64,000 bases of DNA, taken from the NCBI RefSeq assembly GCF_009856625.1, contig NZ_CP047241.1, positions 558,001 through 622,000 on the forward strand. Direction: 5' to 3'. Positions 35,901 to 46,527 of the stretch are shown here, one piece after another. The notes under the pieces were generated by a model. The model did not search any database and was not told the origin of the DNA. It saw nothing but the letters and a program-made list of their open reading frames with translations. How positions within the stretch are numbered: the stretch's first letter is position 1; every line of letters starts with the position of its first letter. The stretch is from Aquitalea denitrificans (lineage in GTDB: Bacteria; Pseudomonadota; Gammaproteobacteria; Burkholderiales; Chromobacteriaceae). The position numbers and the translations under genes were made by a program.

Positions 35901-36518
35901 TCAGCTGTTGATCAGGCTGGCAACCTTGGTGGTGATGATGTCTACTGCGGGGTCGTTGGCACCATGGGGCAGGATGACATCGGCAAAGCGCTTGGTGGGT
36001 TCGATAAACTGGTTGTGCATGGGGCGCACGGTGGCCAGATAGTGTTCGATCACATGGTCCACGGTGCGGCCACGTTCGCGAATGTCGCGTTGCAGACGGC
36101 GGATGAAACGCACGTCCGGGTCGGTATCCACGAAGATCTTCAGCGACATCATGTCGCGCAGGGCGGCATCGTATAGTGGGAACAGTCCTTCGATGACGAT
36201 GACCGGGGCCGGCTTCACCGTGATGGTTTCGGCAGCGCGGGTGTGATTGGTGAAGTCATACACCGGCATCTCGATGGCGTGGCCAGCCAGCAGCTCCTCG
36301 ATATGCTCGATCAGCAATGGCCAGTCAAAGGCGTGCGGGTGATCGTAATTGGTGGCGAGGCGCTGCTCGAAGGTCAGATGGGCCTGATCGCGGTAGTAGT
36401 AGTCCTGCACAATGACAGCCGCCATGTCGGGACCGATGGTTTCCAGCACCTTGGCGGTGACGGTGGTCTTGCCGCTGCCGCTGCCGCCGGCAACGCCGAT
36501 AATGAACGGGGTAGTCAT
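35901..36518 (-). CDS. udk: Uridine kinase
   Basis: The 205-residue kinase has the P-loop GVAGGSGSGKTT near residue 7-18, VQDYYYRDQ (substrate-binding aspartate and tyrosine), YDHPHAFDWPLL, the VIVIEGLFPLYD Walker-B-like segment and RFIRRLQRDIRERGRT. It phosphorylates uridine and cytidine in pyrimidine salvage. The length and order match bacterial Udk closely. The start at 36518 has GAGG 9 bp upstream; an ATG 21 bp earlier lacks a site. A terminator lies behind its promoter at 36553. Confidence 0.93.
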   Translation of the reverse strand: MTTPFIIGVAGGSGSGKTTVTAKVLETIGPDMAAVIVQDYYYRDQAHLTFEQRLATNYDHPHAFDWPLLIEHIEELLAGHAIEMPVYDFTNHTRAAETITVKPAPVIVIEGLFPLYDAALRDMMSLKIFVDTDPDVRFIRRLQRDIRERGRTVDHVIEHYLATVRPMHNQFIEPTKRFADVILPHGANDPAVDIITTKVASLINS

Positions 36519-36552
36519 GCTGTAAGCCTCTTGCTGCAATAACGCATAAAAA

Positions 36553-36583
36553 AACGCGCCATTCTAATGAGTTATGGCGCGTT
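36553..36583 (-). terminator. Terminator after the GST gene
   Basis: AACGCGCCAT and ATGGCGCGTT form a 10-bp stem; on the minus strand it runs into seven T residues. It closes the glutathione S-transferase transcript before udk. Confidence 0.9.
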
Positions 36584-36611
36584 GTTCCATCAGCAATGCG
36601 GTGTTTGCCGC

Positions 36612-37238
36612 CTATTGTACTTCAGCAAGGGCGGCGGCATGCCATTCCTGCATGGCAGGGAGCTGCTGCATGTGTATGGCATAGTCAGCGGCCAGGCCTG
36701 GCAGGGCAATGTGGTAGCTGGCAAAGCGCCACACGACCGGGGCAAAGAAGGCATCGGCAATGGTGAAGTGGCCAAACAGGAAGGGACCATTGCCCTGGTA
36801 TTGCTGGCGCAGGCTGTCCCACAGGCTGATGATGCGGTTGATGTCCGCTTGTGCGGCCGCGCTTGGGACAAAGCCGGCGTGGTCGCTGCATACATCCATT
36901 GGCAGTTCACTGCGTAGAGCCTGGAAGCCGGCGTGCATTTCTGCCACGGCAGAGCGGGCGGTGGCGCGGCTGGCGATGTCGTCCGGCCATAGCCCGGCCG
37001 CAGGGAAGCAGTCGGCCAGGTATTCGCAGATGGCCAGGCTGTCGGCGATGTGCAGTTGCTGGTCGATCAGCAGCGGTACCTTGCCTGCCGGATTACAAGC
37101 CAGAATGCGGGCCTTGCTGTCGCTGGCAGTGAGGTCGATGTGCTTTTCCTCGAAAGGTTCGCTCAGCATTTTCAGTACCAGCCAGGGGCGCAGCGACCAG
37201 GACGACAGGTTTTTATTGCCGATGATCAGGGTATACAT
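36612..37238 (-). CDS. Glutathione S-transferase family protein
   Basis: The 208-residue protein has an N-terminal thioredoxin-like domain (LIIGNKNLSSWSLRPWL, then NPAGKVPLLIDQQLHIADSL with the glutathione-binding Ser) and a C-terminal all-helical domain (ASRATARSAVAEMHAGF). The NKNLSSWSLRPW start is typical of the YfcF-type bacterial GSTs. The catalytic residue is probably a serine in SSWS. It is monocistronic between a terminator and a repeat-containing spacer. The physiological substrate is unknown. Confidence 0.87.
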   Translation of the reverse strand: MYTLIIGNKNLSSWSLRPWLVLKMLSEPFEEKHIDLTASDSKARILACNPAGKVPLLIDQQLHIADSLAICEYLADCFPAAGLWPDDIASRATARSAVAEMHAGFQALRSELPMDVCSDHAGFVPSAAAQADINRIISLWDSLRQQYQGNGPFLFGHFTIADAFFAPVVWRFASYHIALPGLAADYAIHMQQLPAMQEWHAAALAEVQ

Positions 37239-37332
37239 GGTTCAGGCTCCATGACGACACCGCCATGTGCTGGCGGCAGGGTAGGGGGGATGAGTCATCT
37301 TATAGCAGCCCGTCATGGGCAGCCAGCGTGGT

Positions 37333-37381
37333 GGGGAGTGGGGAGTGGGGAGTGGGGAGTGGGGAGTGGGGAGTGGGGAGT
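37333..37381. repeat. GGGGAGT heptanucleotide minisatellite (7 copies)
   Basis: Seven perfect tandem GGGGAGT units (49 bp) lie in the spacer between the GST gene and the isc operon terminator. The rest of 37239-37549 contains that terminator and no gene. Related GGGGAGT/AGAGAGT words appear in the 23S-5S spacer near 58942-59060. Confidence 0.95.
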
Positions 37382-37398
37382 CGCGTGGGGCAATGAAG

Positions 37399-37420
37399 AA
37401 GCCCGGCATGGCCGGGCTTT
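37399..37420 (-). terminator. Terminator of the isc operon
   Basis: AAGCCCGGC and GCCGGGCTT form a 9-bp stem with a 3-nt loop. It lies 130 bp beyond the iscX stop on the minus strand. Confidence 0.75.
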
Positions 37421-37549
37421 GCGCTATGGGTGCTGCTTGGCGCTGCTCACAAAATAGCGTAGCGCCGCTGGGGCAAGGTGCAATGCCGCAAAAAGTACAA
37501 CAAGTACGGCAAGCTGGTGCCACGCAGACGCAGGGTTGGTGAGCTGCGC

Positions 37550-37744
37550 TTATTCTGCTTCGTCTATCCAGGCTTGCTGGATAGCTTCCAGCACGCGCTC
37601 GCCGCCACGGCTGTGGTCGTCGTCAAAGTCGGGCAGGGCGACCACCCAGTTGTGCAGGTCGACAAAGCGCACGGTCTTGGGGTCGATATCGGGGTAGGTT
37701 TCCACCAGTTCGATGGCGATGTCGTTAACGTCGGTCCATTTCAT
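37550..37744 (-). CDS. iscX: Fe-S cluster assembly protein IscX
   Basis: The 64-residue acidic protein (MKWTDVNDIAIELVETYPDI) matches IscX/YfhJ, an iron-binding regulator of the cysteine desulfurase IscS. The conserved DPKTVRFVDLHNWV segment is present. AGGAG lies 6 bp before the ATG. It is the last gene of the isc operon, as in many proteobacteria. Confidence 0.92.
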   Translation of the reverse strand: MKWTDVNDIAIELVETYPDIDPKTVRFVDLHNWVVALPDFDDDHSRGGERVLEAIQQAWIDEAE

Positions 37745-37821
37745 CTCGTTCTCCTGCGTTCCTGCACGATGCACGAAACCCTGCAGCCCGCACCGGGCCA
37801 AGGCGTTTCATGGTGTGTTGC

Positions 37822-38163
37822 TTAATGGTGCTCGCGTGCGTGGTTGATGGTGTAACGTGGAATTTCCACCACCAGGTCTTCCTCGCCAATCACGGCCTGG
37901 CAGGACAGGCGCGACTGGGATTCCAGCCCCCAGGCCTTGTCCAGCATGTCTTCTTCCAGCTCGTCTGCTTCGCTCAGCGAATCGAAGCCCTCGCGCACGA
38001 TGCAGTGGCAGGTGGTACAGGCGCAGGACAGCTCGCAGGCGTGTTCGATTTCGATATCGTGTTCCAGCAGTACTTCACAGATGTTCTTGCCGGTTTCGGC
38101 GTCGTCGATCACAGCCCCATCGGGGCAGAGGTCGGCATGGGGCAGCACAATCAGGCGTGGCAT
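37822..38163 (-). CDS. fdx: ISC-type [2Fe-2S] ferredoxin
   Basis: The 113-residue adrenodoxin-type ferredoxin has cluster ligands in CELSCACTTCHCIV (near residues 43-55) plus a downstream cysteine in SRLSCQAVIG. It provides electrons during Fe-S cluster assembly on IscU. The gene order hscA-fdx-iscX is the standard one; the start is 9 bp after the hscA stop. The length and sequence closely match bacterial Fdx. Confidence 0.94.
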   Translation of the reverse strand: MPRLIVLPHADLCPDGAVIDDAETGKNICEVLLEHDIEIEHACELSCACTTCHCIVREGFDSLSEADELEEDMLDKAWGLESQSRLSCQAVIGEEDLVVEIPRYTINHAREHH

Positions 38164-38172
38164 GGGTTGTCC

Positions 38173-40032
<1,860 letters not shown>

Positions 40033-40090
40033 GACGGAATCTTTATTGTTGTCGCGTGAGCGGTAACATCAGGTGCACAGGGATGGCGAC

Positions 40091-40624
40091 CTAGCCCAGC
40101 AGGGTTTCGATGGCGTCGCCGATTTCCTGGTCGAGTTTTTCCAGAAAGCGCAATTTTCGCACCATCAGTGCAGCGGCGTCCAAATCTGCCGCTTCATCCA
40201 GTGCCGTGGCCAGATCTGCCACCAGTGCGCGGTTTTCCTGGCGCAAGCTGGCTGATAGTGCTTCCAGTGCTTCTACCTTGCCGGCGTCGCGGGCTTCTTC
40301 TATGTTTTCGCGCCATTCCATCTGCGCCATCAGGAAATCCACCGGCATGCTGGTATTGGTTTCCTCCTGGGTGTCGCGGCCTTGCAGGGACAGCAGATAG
40401 CGCGCGCGGCGCAGCGGCGATTTAAGCGTCTGGTAGGCTTCGTTGACGCGGGTGGCCTGCATCAGCGCCATGCGTTTTTCGGCATCGGGGCTGCTGGCGT
40501 AGCGGTCGGGATGCACGGTAGCCGCAGCGGCACGCCAGGAGTGTTCAAGTTGCTGGCTATCAAGCACAAAGCGGCGCGGCAGGCCGAACAGCTGAAAGAA
40601 GTCCTGGGAGAATTCGGTAGTCAT
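40091..40624 (-). CDS. hscB: Fe-S assembly co-chaperone HscB
   Basis: The 177-residue J-protein has an N-terminal J domain (DFFQLFGLPRRFVLD, with HPD in the TVHPDRYASS motif near residues 38-41) and a C-terminal three-helix domain that binds IscU. It delivers IscU to HscA and stimulates its ATPase. It lies between iscA and hscA as in the standard operon. Confidence 0.93.
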   Translation of the reverse strand: MTTEFSQDFFQLFGLPRRFVLDSQQLEHSWRAAAATVHPDRYASSPDAEKRMALMQATRVNEAYQTLKSPLRRARYLLSLQGRDTQEETNTSMPVDFLMAQMEWRENIEEARDAGKVEALEALSASLRQENRALVADLATALDEAADLDAAALMVRKLRFLEKLDQEIGDAIETLLG

Positions 40625-40703
40625 GGCCTTGGGCTACGGGACTGCAGAGTGGCAACCGGACCGCCGCTGGTGGCAGCCCGGCTCAGGGAATGACAGACGG
40701 CGA

Positions 40704-41027
40704 TCAGACGTTGAAGCTTTCGCCGCAACCACATTCGTTTTTCACGTTGGGGTTGTTGAACTTGAAGCCTTCGTTCAGCCCTTCCTTGGAGTAGTCCAGT
40801 TCGGTGCCGTCCAGATAGGCCAGGCTCTTGGCATCGGTAAATACCGTCACACCATTGCTTTCGAAGGTGATGTCCTCATCGGTCGCCGCATCGACAAACT
40901 CCAGCTTGTAGGCCATGCCGGAACAGCCGGAGGTTTTCACCCCCAGGCGGATGCCCAGGCCCTTGCCGCGTTTGGCGATGAACTGGCTGACGTGATTGGC
41001 TGCACTTGCCGAAAGGGTGATGGCCAT
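40704..41027 (-). CDS. iscA: Fe-S carrier IscA
   Basis: The 107-residue A-type carrier has the three conserved cysteines: Cys in KTSGCSGMAY near residue 35, and the C-terminal ECGCGESF pair near 99-101. It carries iron or Fe-S clusters to target proteins. The start ATG at 41027 has GGAG about 6 bp upstream. It lies 11 bp after the iscU stop. Confidence 0.95.
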   Translation of the reverse strand: MAITLSASAANHVSQFIAKRGKGLGIRLGVKTSGCSGMAYKLEFVDAATDEDITFESNGVTVFTDAKSLAYLDGTELDYSKEGLNEGFKFNNPNVKNECGCGESFNV

Positions 41028-41038
41028 GTCTGCGCTCC

Positions 41039-41422
41039 TTACTTGCCGTGTTTTTGCTTGTAGTCGCTCACTGCCGCCTTGATGGCGTCTTCAGCCAGGA
41101 TGGAGCAGTGGATCTTCACCGGCGGCAACGCCAGTTCTTCGGCAATGGCGGTGTTCTTGATTGACATGGCTTCATCCAGCGATTTGCCCTTCACCCATTC
41201 GGTTACCAGGGATGACGAGGCAATGGCGGAGCCACAGCCGTAAGTCTTGAACTTGGCGTCTTCAATCACACCGTCGGCGTTTACCTTGATCTGCAGCTTC
41301 ATTACATCGCCACAGGCCGGCGCACCAACCATGCCGGTGCCTACGGAGTCATCACCTTTTTCGAACGAGCCCACATTACGCGGGTTTTCGTAGTGATCCA
41401 TCAACTTGTCGCTGTATGCCAT
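41039..41422 (-). CDS. iscU: Fe-S cluster scaffold IscU
   Basis: The 127-residue scaffold has the conserved cysteines in GAPACGDVMKL (about residue 37), YGCGSAIASSS (about 63) and IHCSILAEDA (about 106), with the stabilising Asp two residues after the first. The LPPVKIHC motif is the HscA-binding site. It receives sulfur from IscS and builds [2Fe-2S] clusters. The ATG at 41422 follows AGGAG with 8 bp spacing; upstream extension has no family match. Confidence 0.95.
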   Translation of the reverse strand: MAYSDKLMDHYENPRNVGSFEKGDDSVGTGMVGAPACGDVMKLQIKVNADGVIEDAKFKTYGCGSAIASSSLVTEWVKGKSLDEAMSIKNTAIAEELALPPVKIHCSILAEDAIKAAVSDYKQKHGK

Positions 41423-41490
41423 GGTTCTCTCTCCTGCTGACGGAAGCGCGGCTGTCATGAGCCGAGCGCTCCCGCAAAATCATTGATAGT

Positions 41491-42708
41491 TCAGTGGGCG
41501 GCCCACTGTACCGAATTCAGGTCTACGCCTTCCTTGAACATTTCCCACAGCGGGGACAGTTCGCGCAATTTGCCGATTTTATCTTTCAACAGCGCAATGG
41601 CGAAGTCGATTTCTTCTTCGGTGGTGAAGCGGCCCAGGGTAAAGCGGATGGAGCTGTGTGCCATTTCATCGTTGCGGCCCAGGGCGCGCAGCACGTAGGA
41701 CGGCTCCAGCGAAGCCGAGGTACAGGCCGAACCGCTGGAAACAGCCAGGTCCTTGATGGCCATGATCAGGCTTTCACCTTCAACAAAGTTGAAGCTGACA
41801 TTGAGGTTGTGCGGTACGCGCTGGTCGATGTCGCCATTGATGTACACCTCTTCCATGTCCTTGATGCCGTTCCACAGACGGTCGCGCAGCATGCGGATGC
41901 GTTCGCTCTCGCTGTCCATCTCTTCACGGGCCAGGCGGAAGGCTTCGCCCATGCCGACAATCTGGTGCGTCGGCAAGGTGCCGGAGCGGAAACCGCGCTC
42001 ATGGCCACCACCGTGCATCTGGGCTTCCAGACGCACACGCGGCTTGCGGCGGATGTACAGTGCGCCAATACCCTTGGGGCCGTAGGCCTTGTGGGCGGAC
42101 AGGCTCATCAGGTCCACTTTCAGCACATTCATGTCCATCTTGACCTTACCCGGCGCCTGGGTGGCGTCGACATGGAAGATGATACCTTTTTCGCGGCAGA
42201 TTTCGCCGATTTGCGGGATGTCCTGGATAACACCGATTTCATTGTTGACGTACATCACCGACACCAGGATGGTGTCCGGGCGAATGGCCGCCTTGAATTC
42301 TTCAATGTCGATCAGGCCGTTTTCCTGCACCCCCAGATAAGTCACCTCGAAGCCCTGGCGTTCCAGCTCGCGACAGGTATCCAGCACCGCCTTGTGTTCG
42401 GTCTTGACGGTGATGATGTGCTTGCCACGGCTCTTGTAGAACTGGGCGGCGCCCTTGATGGCCAGGTTGTCGGACTCGGTGGCACCGGAGGTCCAGACAA
42501 TTTCCTTCGGGTCGGCATTCAGGAGCTTGGCCACTTCCGCCCGCGCATTCTCTACCGCCTCTTCCGCCGTCCAGCCAAAGCTGTGGCTGCGCGATGCCGG
42601 GTTGCCGAATTGCTCGGTCAGATAGGGAATCATCTTGGCGGCAACACGGGGATCAACCGGGGTGGTGGCTGAATAGTCGAGGTAGATGGGAAGCTTGAGC
42701 TGACTCAT
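41491..42708 (-). CDS. iscS: Cysteine desulfurase IscS
   Basis: The 405-residue class V aminotransferase-fold enzyme has the PLP lysine in SLSAHKAYGPKGIGAL near residue 207, the TEHKAVLDTC stretch with the PLP-stacking histidine, and the mobile loop SSGSACTSAS, where the cysteine near 329 accepts the persulfide. It supplies sulfur for Fe-S clusters and tRNA thiolation. I chose the ATG at 42708 (GGAG 8 bp upstream) over the TTG at 42714. It follows iscR with a 27-bp gap. Confidence 0.96.
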   Translation of the reverse strand: MSQLKLPIYLDYSATTPVDPRVAAKMIPYLTEQFGNPASRSHSFGWTAEEAVENARAEVAKLLNADPKEIVWTSGATESDNLAIKGAAQFYKSRGKHIITVKTEHKAVLDTCRELERQGFEVTYLGVQENGLIDIEEFKAAIRPDTILVSVMYVNNEIGVIQDIPQIGEICREKGIIFHVDATQAPGKVKMDMNVLKVDLMSLSAHKAYGPKGIGALYIRRKPRVRLEAQMHGGGHERGFRSGTLPTHQIVGMGEAFRLAREEMDSESERIRMLRDRLWNGIKDMEEVYINGDIDQRVPHNLNVSFNFVEGESLIMAIKDLAVSSGSACTSASLEPSYVLRALGRNDEMAHSSIRFTLGRFTTEEEIDFAIALLKDKIGKLRELSPLWEMFKEGVDLNSVQWAAH

Positions 42709-42735
42709 TATCAATTCTCCGGGGATGCGGTGCGC

Positions 42736-43230
42736 TTACAGTGCGCTGGAGGCGGAGGCAGTCGCACGGGGGCTGCTTTCGCGCTTGTCCTGCATTACAT
42801 TGTTTTCTTTGGACGCTGTTTCCTTGGCGCGTTGCTTTTCAACCAGGCTGCCCAGGGTAACCTTGGCCAGATAGTCGAAAATGGTGGCGTTCAGGTTGGT
42901 CCACAAGTCGTGGGTCATGCAGCGGTGGTTGTCATGACAGTTTTCGCGTCCGCCGCACTGGGTGGCATCAACCGGCTCATCCACGGCGGCAATGATGTCT
43001 GCCACGGAAATTTCGGACGGGATGCGGGCCAGCGTGTAGCCGCCGCCGGGGCCGCGTACGCTGTCTACCAGTTCGGAACGGCGCAGTTTGCCGAACAGCT
43101 GTTCCAGATAGGAAAGGGAAATGCTCTGGCGCTCGCTGATGCCAGCCAGGGTCACCGGGCCATTGGCTTCGCGCATGGCCAGATCCAGCATGGCGGTTAC
43201 CGCAAAGCGGCCTTTGGTGGTGAGACGCAT
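42736..43230 (-). CDS. iscR: Fe-S-sensing transcription regulator IscR
   Basis: The 164-residue Rrf2-family regulator has an N-terminal winged helix-turn-helix (MRLTTKGRFAVTAMLDLA, then ISERQSISLSYLEQLFGKLR) and cluster ligands in CGGRENCHDNHRCMTH (Cys near 92, 98 and 104, with a nearby His). With a [2Fe-2S] cluster it represses its own operon. The promoter upstream contains a near-consensus IscR type 1 site (43271-43295), so autorepression is directly supported by sequence. Confidence 0.95.
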   Translation of the reverse strand: MRLTTKGRFAVTAMLDLAMREANGPVTLAGISERQSISLSYLEQLFGKLRRSELVDSVRGPGGGYTLARIPSEISVADIIAAVDEPVDATQCGGRENCHDNHRCMTHDLWTNLNATIFDYLAKVTLGSLVEKQRAKETASKENNVMQDKRESSPRATASASSAL

Positions 43231-43260
43231 GATCTTGAACTCCGATGGGTGGTTGGGATG

Positions 43261-43295
43261 ATTATACCCAATTCCCGACTAAATTTGTCAACTAT
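43261..43295 (-). promoter_or_regulatory. isc operon promoter with IscR type 1 operator
   Basis: On the minus strand TTGACA (43286-43291) and TATAAT (43261-43266) are 19 bp apart, about 30 bp before iscR. The 25 bp at 43271-43295 match the IscR type 1 consensus (ATASYYGACTRWWWYAGTCRRSTAT) at 23 positions and cover the -35 box and spacer. The remaining upstream region to 43572 is shared with the divergent gene at 43573 and shows nothing else clear. Confidence 0.8.
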
Positions 43296-43572
43296 TAATG
43301 GCGGGTGTCGACAAGTCTGCTAGCTGCCCCGGATTGACCTACGGCGTGGGGCTGGCAAACGGCAGCAAAGTTGAGCATTTTACTAGGTTTATCAGCGCTC
43401 GGGGGGTTTAATTGCAGGACAAAACCGGGCTTGGTGTATGATTCGAGCAAACGCCCGTTTACATGGGTGCCATCACAGGTGCCGCCTGTTGCATGCAAGG
43501 ATTGTGTTATCCGGCCAGGCCGGATGTGGCAGCCTGCCAGCGGCGGTGTCTTTGTCAGAGAGAGACAGGGAA

Positions 43573-44694
43573 ATGAAGAAAGTGGTCATCAGCGGGTCCG
43601 GCCTGTTTACGCCCCCGCATGCAGTCAGCAATGAAGAACTGGTCGTTGCCTTCAATCTGTATGTTGCTGGCTGGAATGCACAGCATGCTACCGAAATTGC
43701 CACCGGAACCGTGGCGGCACTGGCCGAATCCAGTGCCGAATTCATCGAAAAGGCCTCCGGTATCAAGCAGCGTTTTCTGATGAACAAGGATGGTGTGCTG
43801 GATCCGGCACGCATGGCGCCTTATCTGCCGGAACGCGGTAACGATGTATTGTCCGTCCAGGCTGAAATGGGCGTGGCGGCGGCCACTGCGGCGCTGGCGC
43901 AGGCGGGCAGGACGGCGGCTGACATCGACATGGTGCTGGTGGCTTGTTCCAATATGCAGCGCCCTTATCCGGCGGTGTCCATTGAAATCCAGCAGGCGCT
44001 GGGTGTGCAGGGCTATGCCTTCGACATGAATGTGGCCTGCTCGTCCGCCACCTTCGGCATCCAGACTGCGGTCAATGCCATCCAGAGCGGCCAGGCACGC
44101 GCCGTGCTGGTGATCAGCCCGGAAATCTGCTCGGCCCACCTCAATTTCCGCGACCGCGACAGCCATTTCATTTTTGGTGATGCCTGCACTGCTCTGGTGC
44201 TGGAAGCTGCCGGTTCGGCCACCTCGGCCGAGCAGTTCGAGATTCTGGGTACCCGTCTGGCCACGGTGTTTTCCAACAATATCCGCAACAACTTCGGCTT
44301 CCTCAATCGCTGTGACGAGCAGGGCATTGGTCAGGTCGACAAATTGTTTGTGCAACAGGGCCGCAAGGTGTTCAAGGAAGTGTGCCCGATGGTGGGCGAG
44401 CATATCGTGCAACATCTGGAACAGCTGGGCATCCAGCCGCAACAGGTGGGCCGCTTCTGGCTGCATCAGGCCAACCTGGCGATGAACCAGCTGATTGCCC
44501 GCCGTGTACTGGGCCGTGATGCCACCGCGCAGGAAGCACCGGTGATTCTGGATCGCTACGCCAATACCAGCTCGGCTGGCTCGATCATTGCTTTCCACCT
44601 GTGCCGCGATCGCTTGGCACCAGGCGATATCGGTGTCATTTCCTCGTTTGGTGCCGGTTACTCCGTTGGCAGTGTTGTGGTGAAAAAGTGCTAG
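43573..44694 (+). CDS. 3-oxoacyl-ACP synthase III-like protein (FabH-like)
   Basis: The 373-residue thiolase-fold condensing enzyme has the KAS III active-site triad: Cys in NVACSSATF near residue 156, His in WLHQANLAMNQL near 299, and Asn in DRYANTSSAGS near 335. It is longer than housekeeping FabH (about 320), with an inserted region around residues 25-85, and belongs to the second KAS III group found in Neisseriales and Pseudomonas. It probably condenses an acyl primer with malonyl-ACP. There is no adjacent fatty acid gene. Start at 43573 has AGGGAA just upstream. Confidence 0.82.
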   Translation: MKKVVISGSGLFTPPHAVSNEELVVAFNLYVAGWNAQHATEIATGTVAALAESSAEFIEKASGIKQRFLMNKDGVLDPARMAPYLPERGNDVLSVQAEMGVAAATAALAQAGRTAADIDMVLVACSNMQRPYPAVSIEIQQALGVQGYAFDMNVACSSATFGIQTAVNAIQSGQARAVLVISPEICSAHLNFRDRDSHFIFGDACTALVLEAAGSATSAEQFEILGTRLATVFSNNIRNNFGFLNRCDEQGIGQVDKLFVQQGRKVFKEVCPMVGEHIVQHLEQLGIQPQQVGRFWLHQANLAMNQLIARRVLGRDATAQEAPVILDRYANTSSAGSIIAFHLCRDRLAPGDIGVISSFGAGYSVGSVVVKKC

Positions 44695-44870
44695 TTTTCT
44701 GCTGACAACTGCTGTGCATGCGCAATAAATGATCAGAAATGCGAGAGGGGTGCTTGTCAAACTGCCCCTCTCTGCATAATGTATCCGACCAAAGCCGCCC
44801 ACAAGGCGCTTCAGAAGATCGGACAATCGATAACAATCACGAAGTCTGTACAAAGGAAAAGGAAAGAACA

Positions 44871-46469
44871 ATGCAAGCTGCAAAGAAAATGCTGCTGGCC
44901 GCCGGCCTGATCGCCTCGGCCTCGATGGCTGCACAAGCTGCAGGAACGCTCGTATATTGCTCCGAGGGTAGCCCGGCCGGTTTCGACCCGGGTCAGTACA
45001 CTACTGGCACCGACTTCGATGCCTCTGCCGAAACCGTATTCAACCGCCTGGTGCAATTCCAGCGTGGCGGCACCAAGGTAGTACCGGCGCTGGCGGAAAA
45101 GTGGGATGTGGCTGCTGATGGCCTGTCCTATACCTTCCATCTGCGCAAGGGCGTAAAGATTCAGACTACTGACTTCTTCAAGCCGACGCGTGACTTCAGT
45201 GCGGATGACGTGGTGTTCACCTTCGACCGCATGCTCAACAAGAACAACGCCTTCCGCAAAGCCTACCCGACCGAATTCCCGTATTTCACCGATATGGGCA
45301 TGGATGAAAACATCACCAAGGTGGAAAAGCTGGACGCCAATACCGTCAAGTTCACCTTGAAGAACATCGATGCGGCCTTCCTGCAAAACCTGGCGATGAG
45401 CTTTGCCTCCATCCAGTCGGCCGAATATGCCGACAAGCTGTTGAAGGCTGGTACACCGCAACTGCTGAACCAGCAGCCGGTGGGTACCGGTCCCTTCATC
45501 TTCAAACGTTACCAGAAAGATGCGCAGATTCGCTTTGCCGCCAACAAGCAGTACTGGGACAAGGCCGACGGCCCTAAAGTCGACAATCTGGTATTTGCCA
45601 TCACCACCGATCCGTCCGTGCGTTACCAGAAGCTGAAGGCCGGTGAGTGCCAGGTTACCGCCTACCCGCGTCCGACCGACATCGCTGCCATGAAGGCCGA
45701 CAGCAAGCTGAACGTGATTTCACAGGCTGGCTTCAACCTGGGCTATCTGGCCTACAACGTGAAGCACAAGCCGATGGACAAGCTGGAAGTGCGTCAGGCA
45801 CTGGATATGGCAGTCAACAAGAAAGCCATCATCGACGCCGTATACCAGGGTGCTGGCCAGGCTGCCACCAATCCGATGCCGCCGACCCAGTGGTCTTATA
45901 ACAAGAGCCTGAAAGACGCCCCGTACAGTGTGGAAAAAGCCAAGGCGCTGCTGGCCAAGGCCGGCTACCCGAATGGCTTCGACATCACCCTGTGGGCGAT
46001 GCCGGTGCAGCGTCCGTACAACCCCAATGCCAAGCTGATGGCCGAAATGGTACAGGCTGACTGGGCCAAGATCGGCGTCAAGGCCAAGATCACCACCTAC
46101 GAATGGGGTGAGTACATCAAGCGCGCCAAGGCTGGCGAGCACGATGCCATGCTGATTGGCTGGACCGGTGACAATGGTGATCCGGACAACTGGCTGGGTA
46201 CTCAGCTGGGTTGCGAAGCCATGAACGGCAACAACTTTGCCAAGTGGTGCTACAAGCCGTTTGAAGACCTGCTGCAGAAAGCCAAGCGCACCACCAATGT
46301 GGCCGAGCGCACCAAGCTGTACATGAAGGCGCAGGAAATCTACAAACAGCAGCTGCCTTACACCACTGTGGCTCACTCCACCGTGGTACAGCCGATGTCC
46401 AAGTCGGTAGTCGGCTTCAAGGTAAGCCCCTTCGGCCTGAACTCCTTCTATGGCGTCAGCCTGAAGTAA
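44871..46469 (+). CDS. dppA: Dipeptide ABC transporter periplasmic binding protein
   Basis: The 532-residue SBP family 5 protein has a signal peptide (KKMLLAAGLIASASMAAQAA, cleavage near residue 22) and the DppA-like mature start TLVYCSEGSPAGFDPGQY. The GTGPFIFKRYQKDAQIRF and GEYIKRAKAGEHDAMLIGW stretches are typical of dipeptide binders. It captures peptides in the periplasm for the DppBCDF importer downstream. An A+G-rich AAAGGAAAAGGAAAG leader precedes the ATG. A terminator follows, so dppA is probably made in excess over the other subunits. Confidence 0.92.
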   Translation: MQAAKKMLLAAGLIASASMAAQAAGTLVYCSEGSPAGFDPGQYTTGTDFDASAETVFNRLVQFQRGGTKVVPALAEKWDVAADGLSYTFHLRKGVKIQTTDFFKPTRDFSADDVVFTFDRMLNKNNAFRKAYPTEFPYFTDMGMDENITKVEKLDANTVKFTLKNIDAAFLQNLAMSFASIQSAEYADKLLKAGTPQLLNQQPVGTGPFIFKRYQKDAQIRFAANKQYWDKADGPKVDNLVFAITTDPSVRYQKLKAGECQVTAYPRPTDIAAMKADSKLNVISQAGFNLGYLAYNVKHKPMDKLEVRQALDMAVNKKAIIDAVYQGAGQAATNPMPPTQWSYNKSLKDAPYSVEKAKALLAKAGYPNGFDITLWAMPVQRPYNPNAKLMAEMVQADWAKIGVKAKITTYEWGEYIKRAKAGEHDAMLIGWTGDNGDPDNWLGTQLGCEAMNGNNFAKWCYKPFEDLLQKAKRTTNVAERTKLYMKAQEIYKQQLPYTTVAHSTVVQPMSKSVVGFKVSPFGLNSFYGVSLK

Positions 46470-46502
46470 TCCTGTTTGCTTCCCGACAGGGAAGTTGCTG
46501 AT

Positions 46503-46527
46503 ATCGGGGGCGTAAGCCCCCGATGTT
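46503..46527 (+). terminator. Terminator after dppA
   Basis: ATCGGGGGC and GCCCCCGAT form a 9-bp stem with a GTAA loop, followed by GTTTTG. It likely reduces transcription into dppBCDF. Confidence 0.8.
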
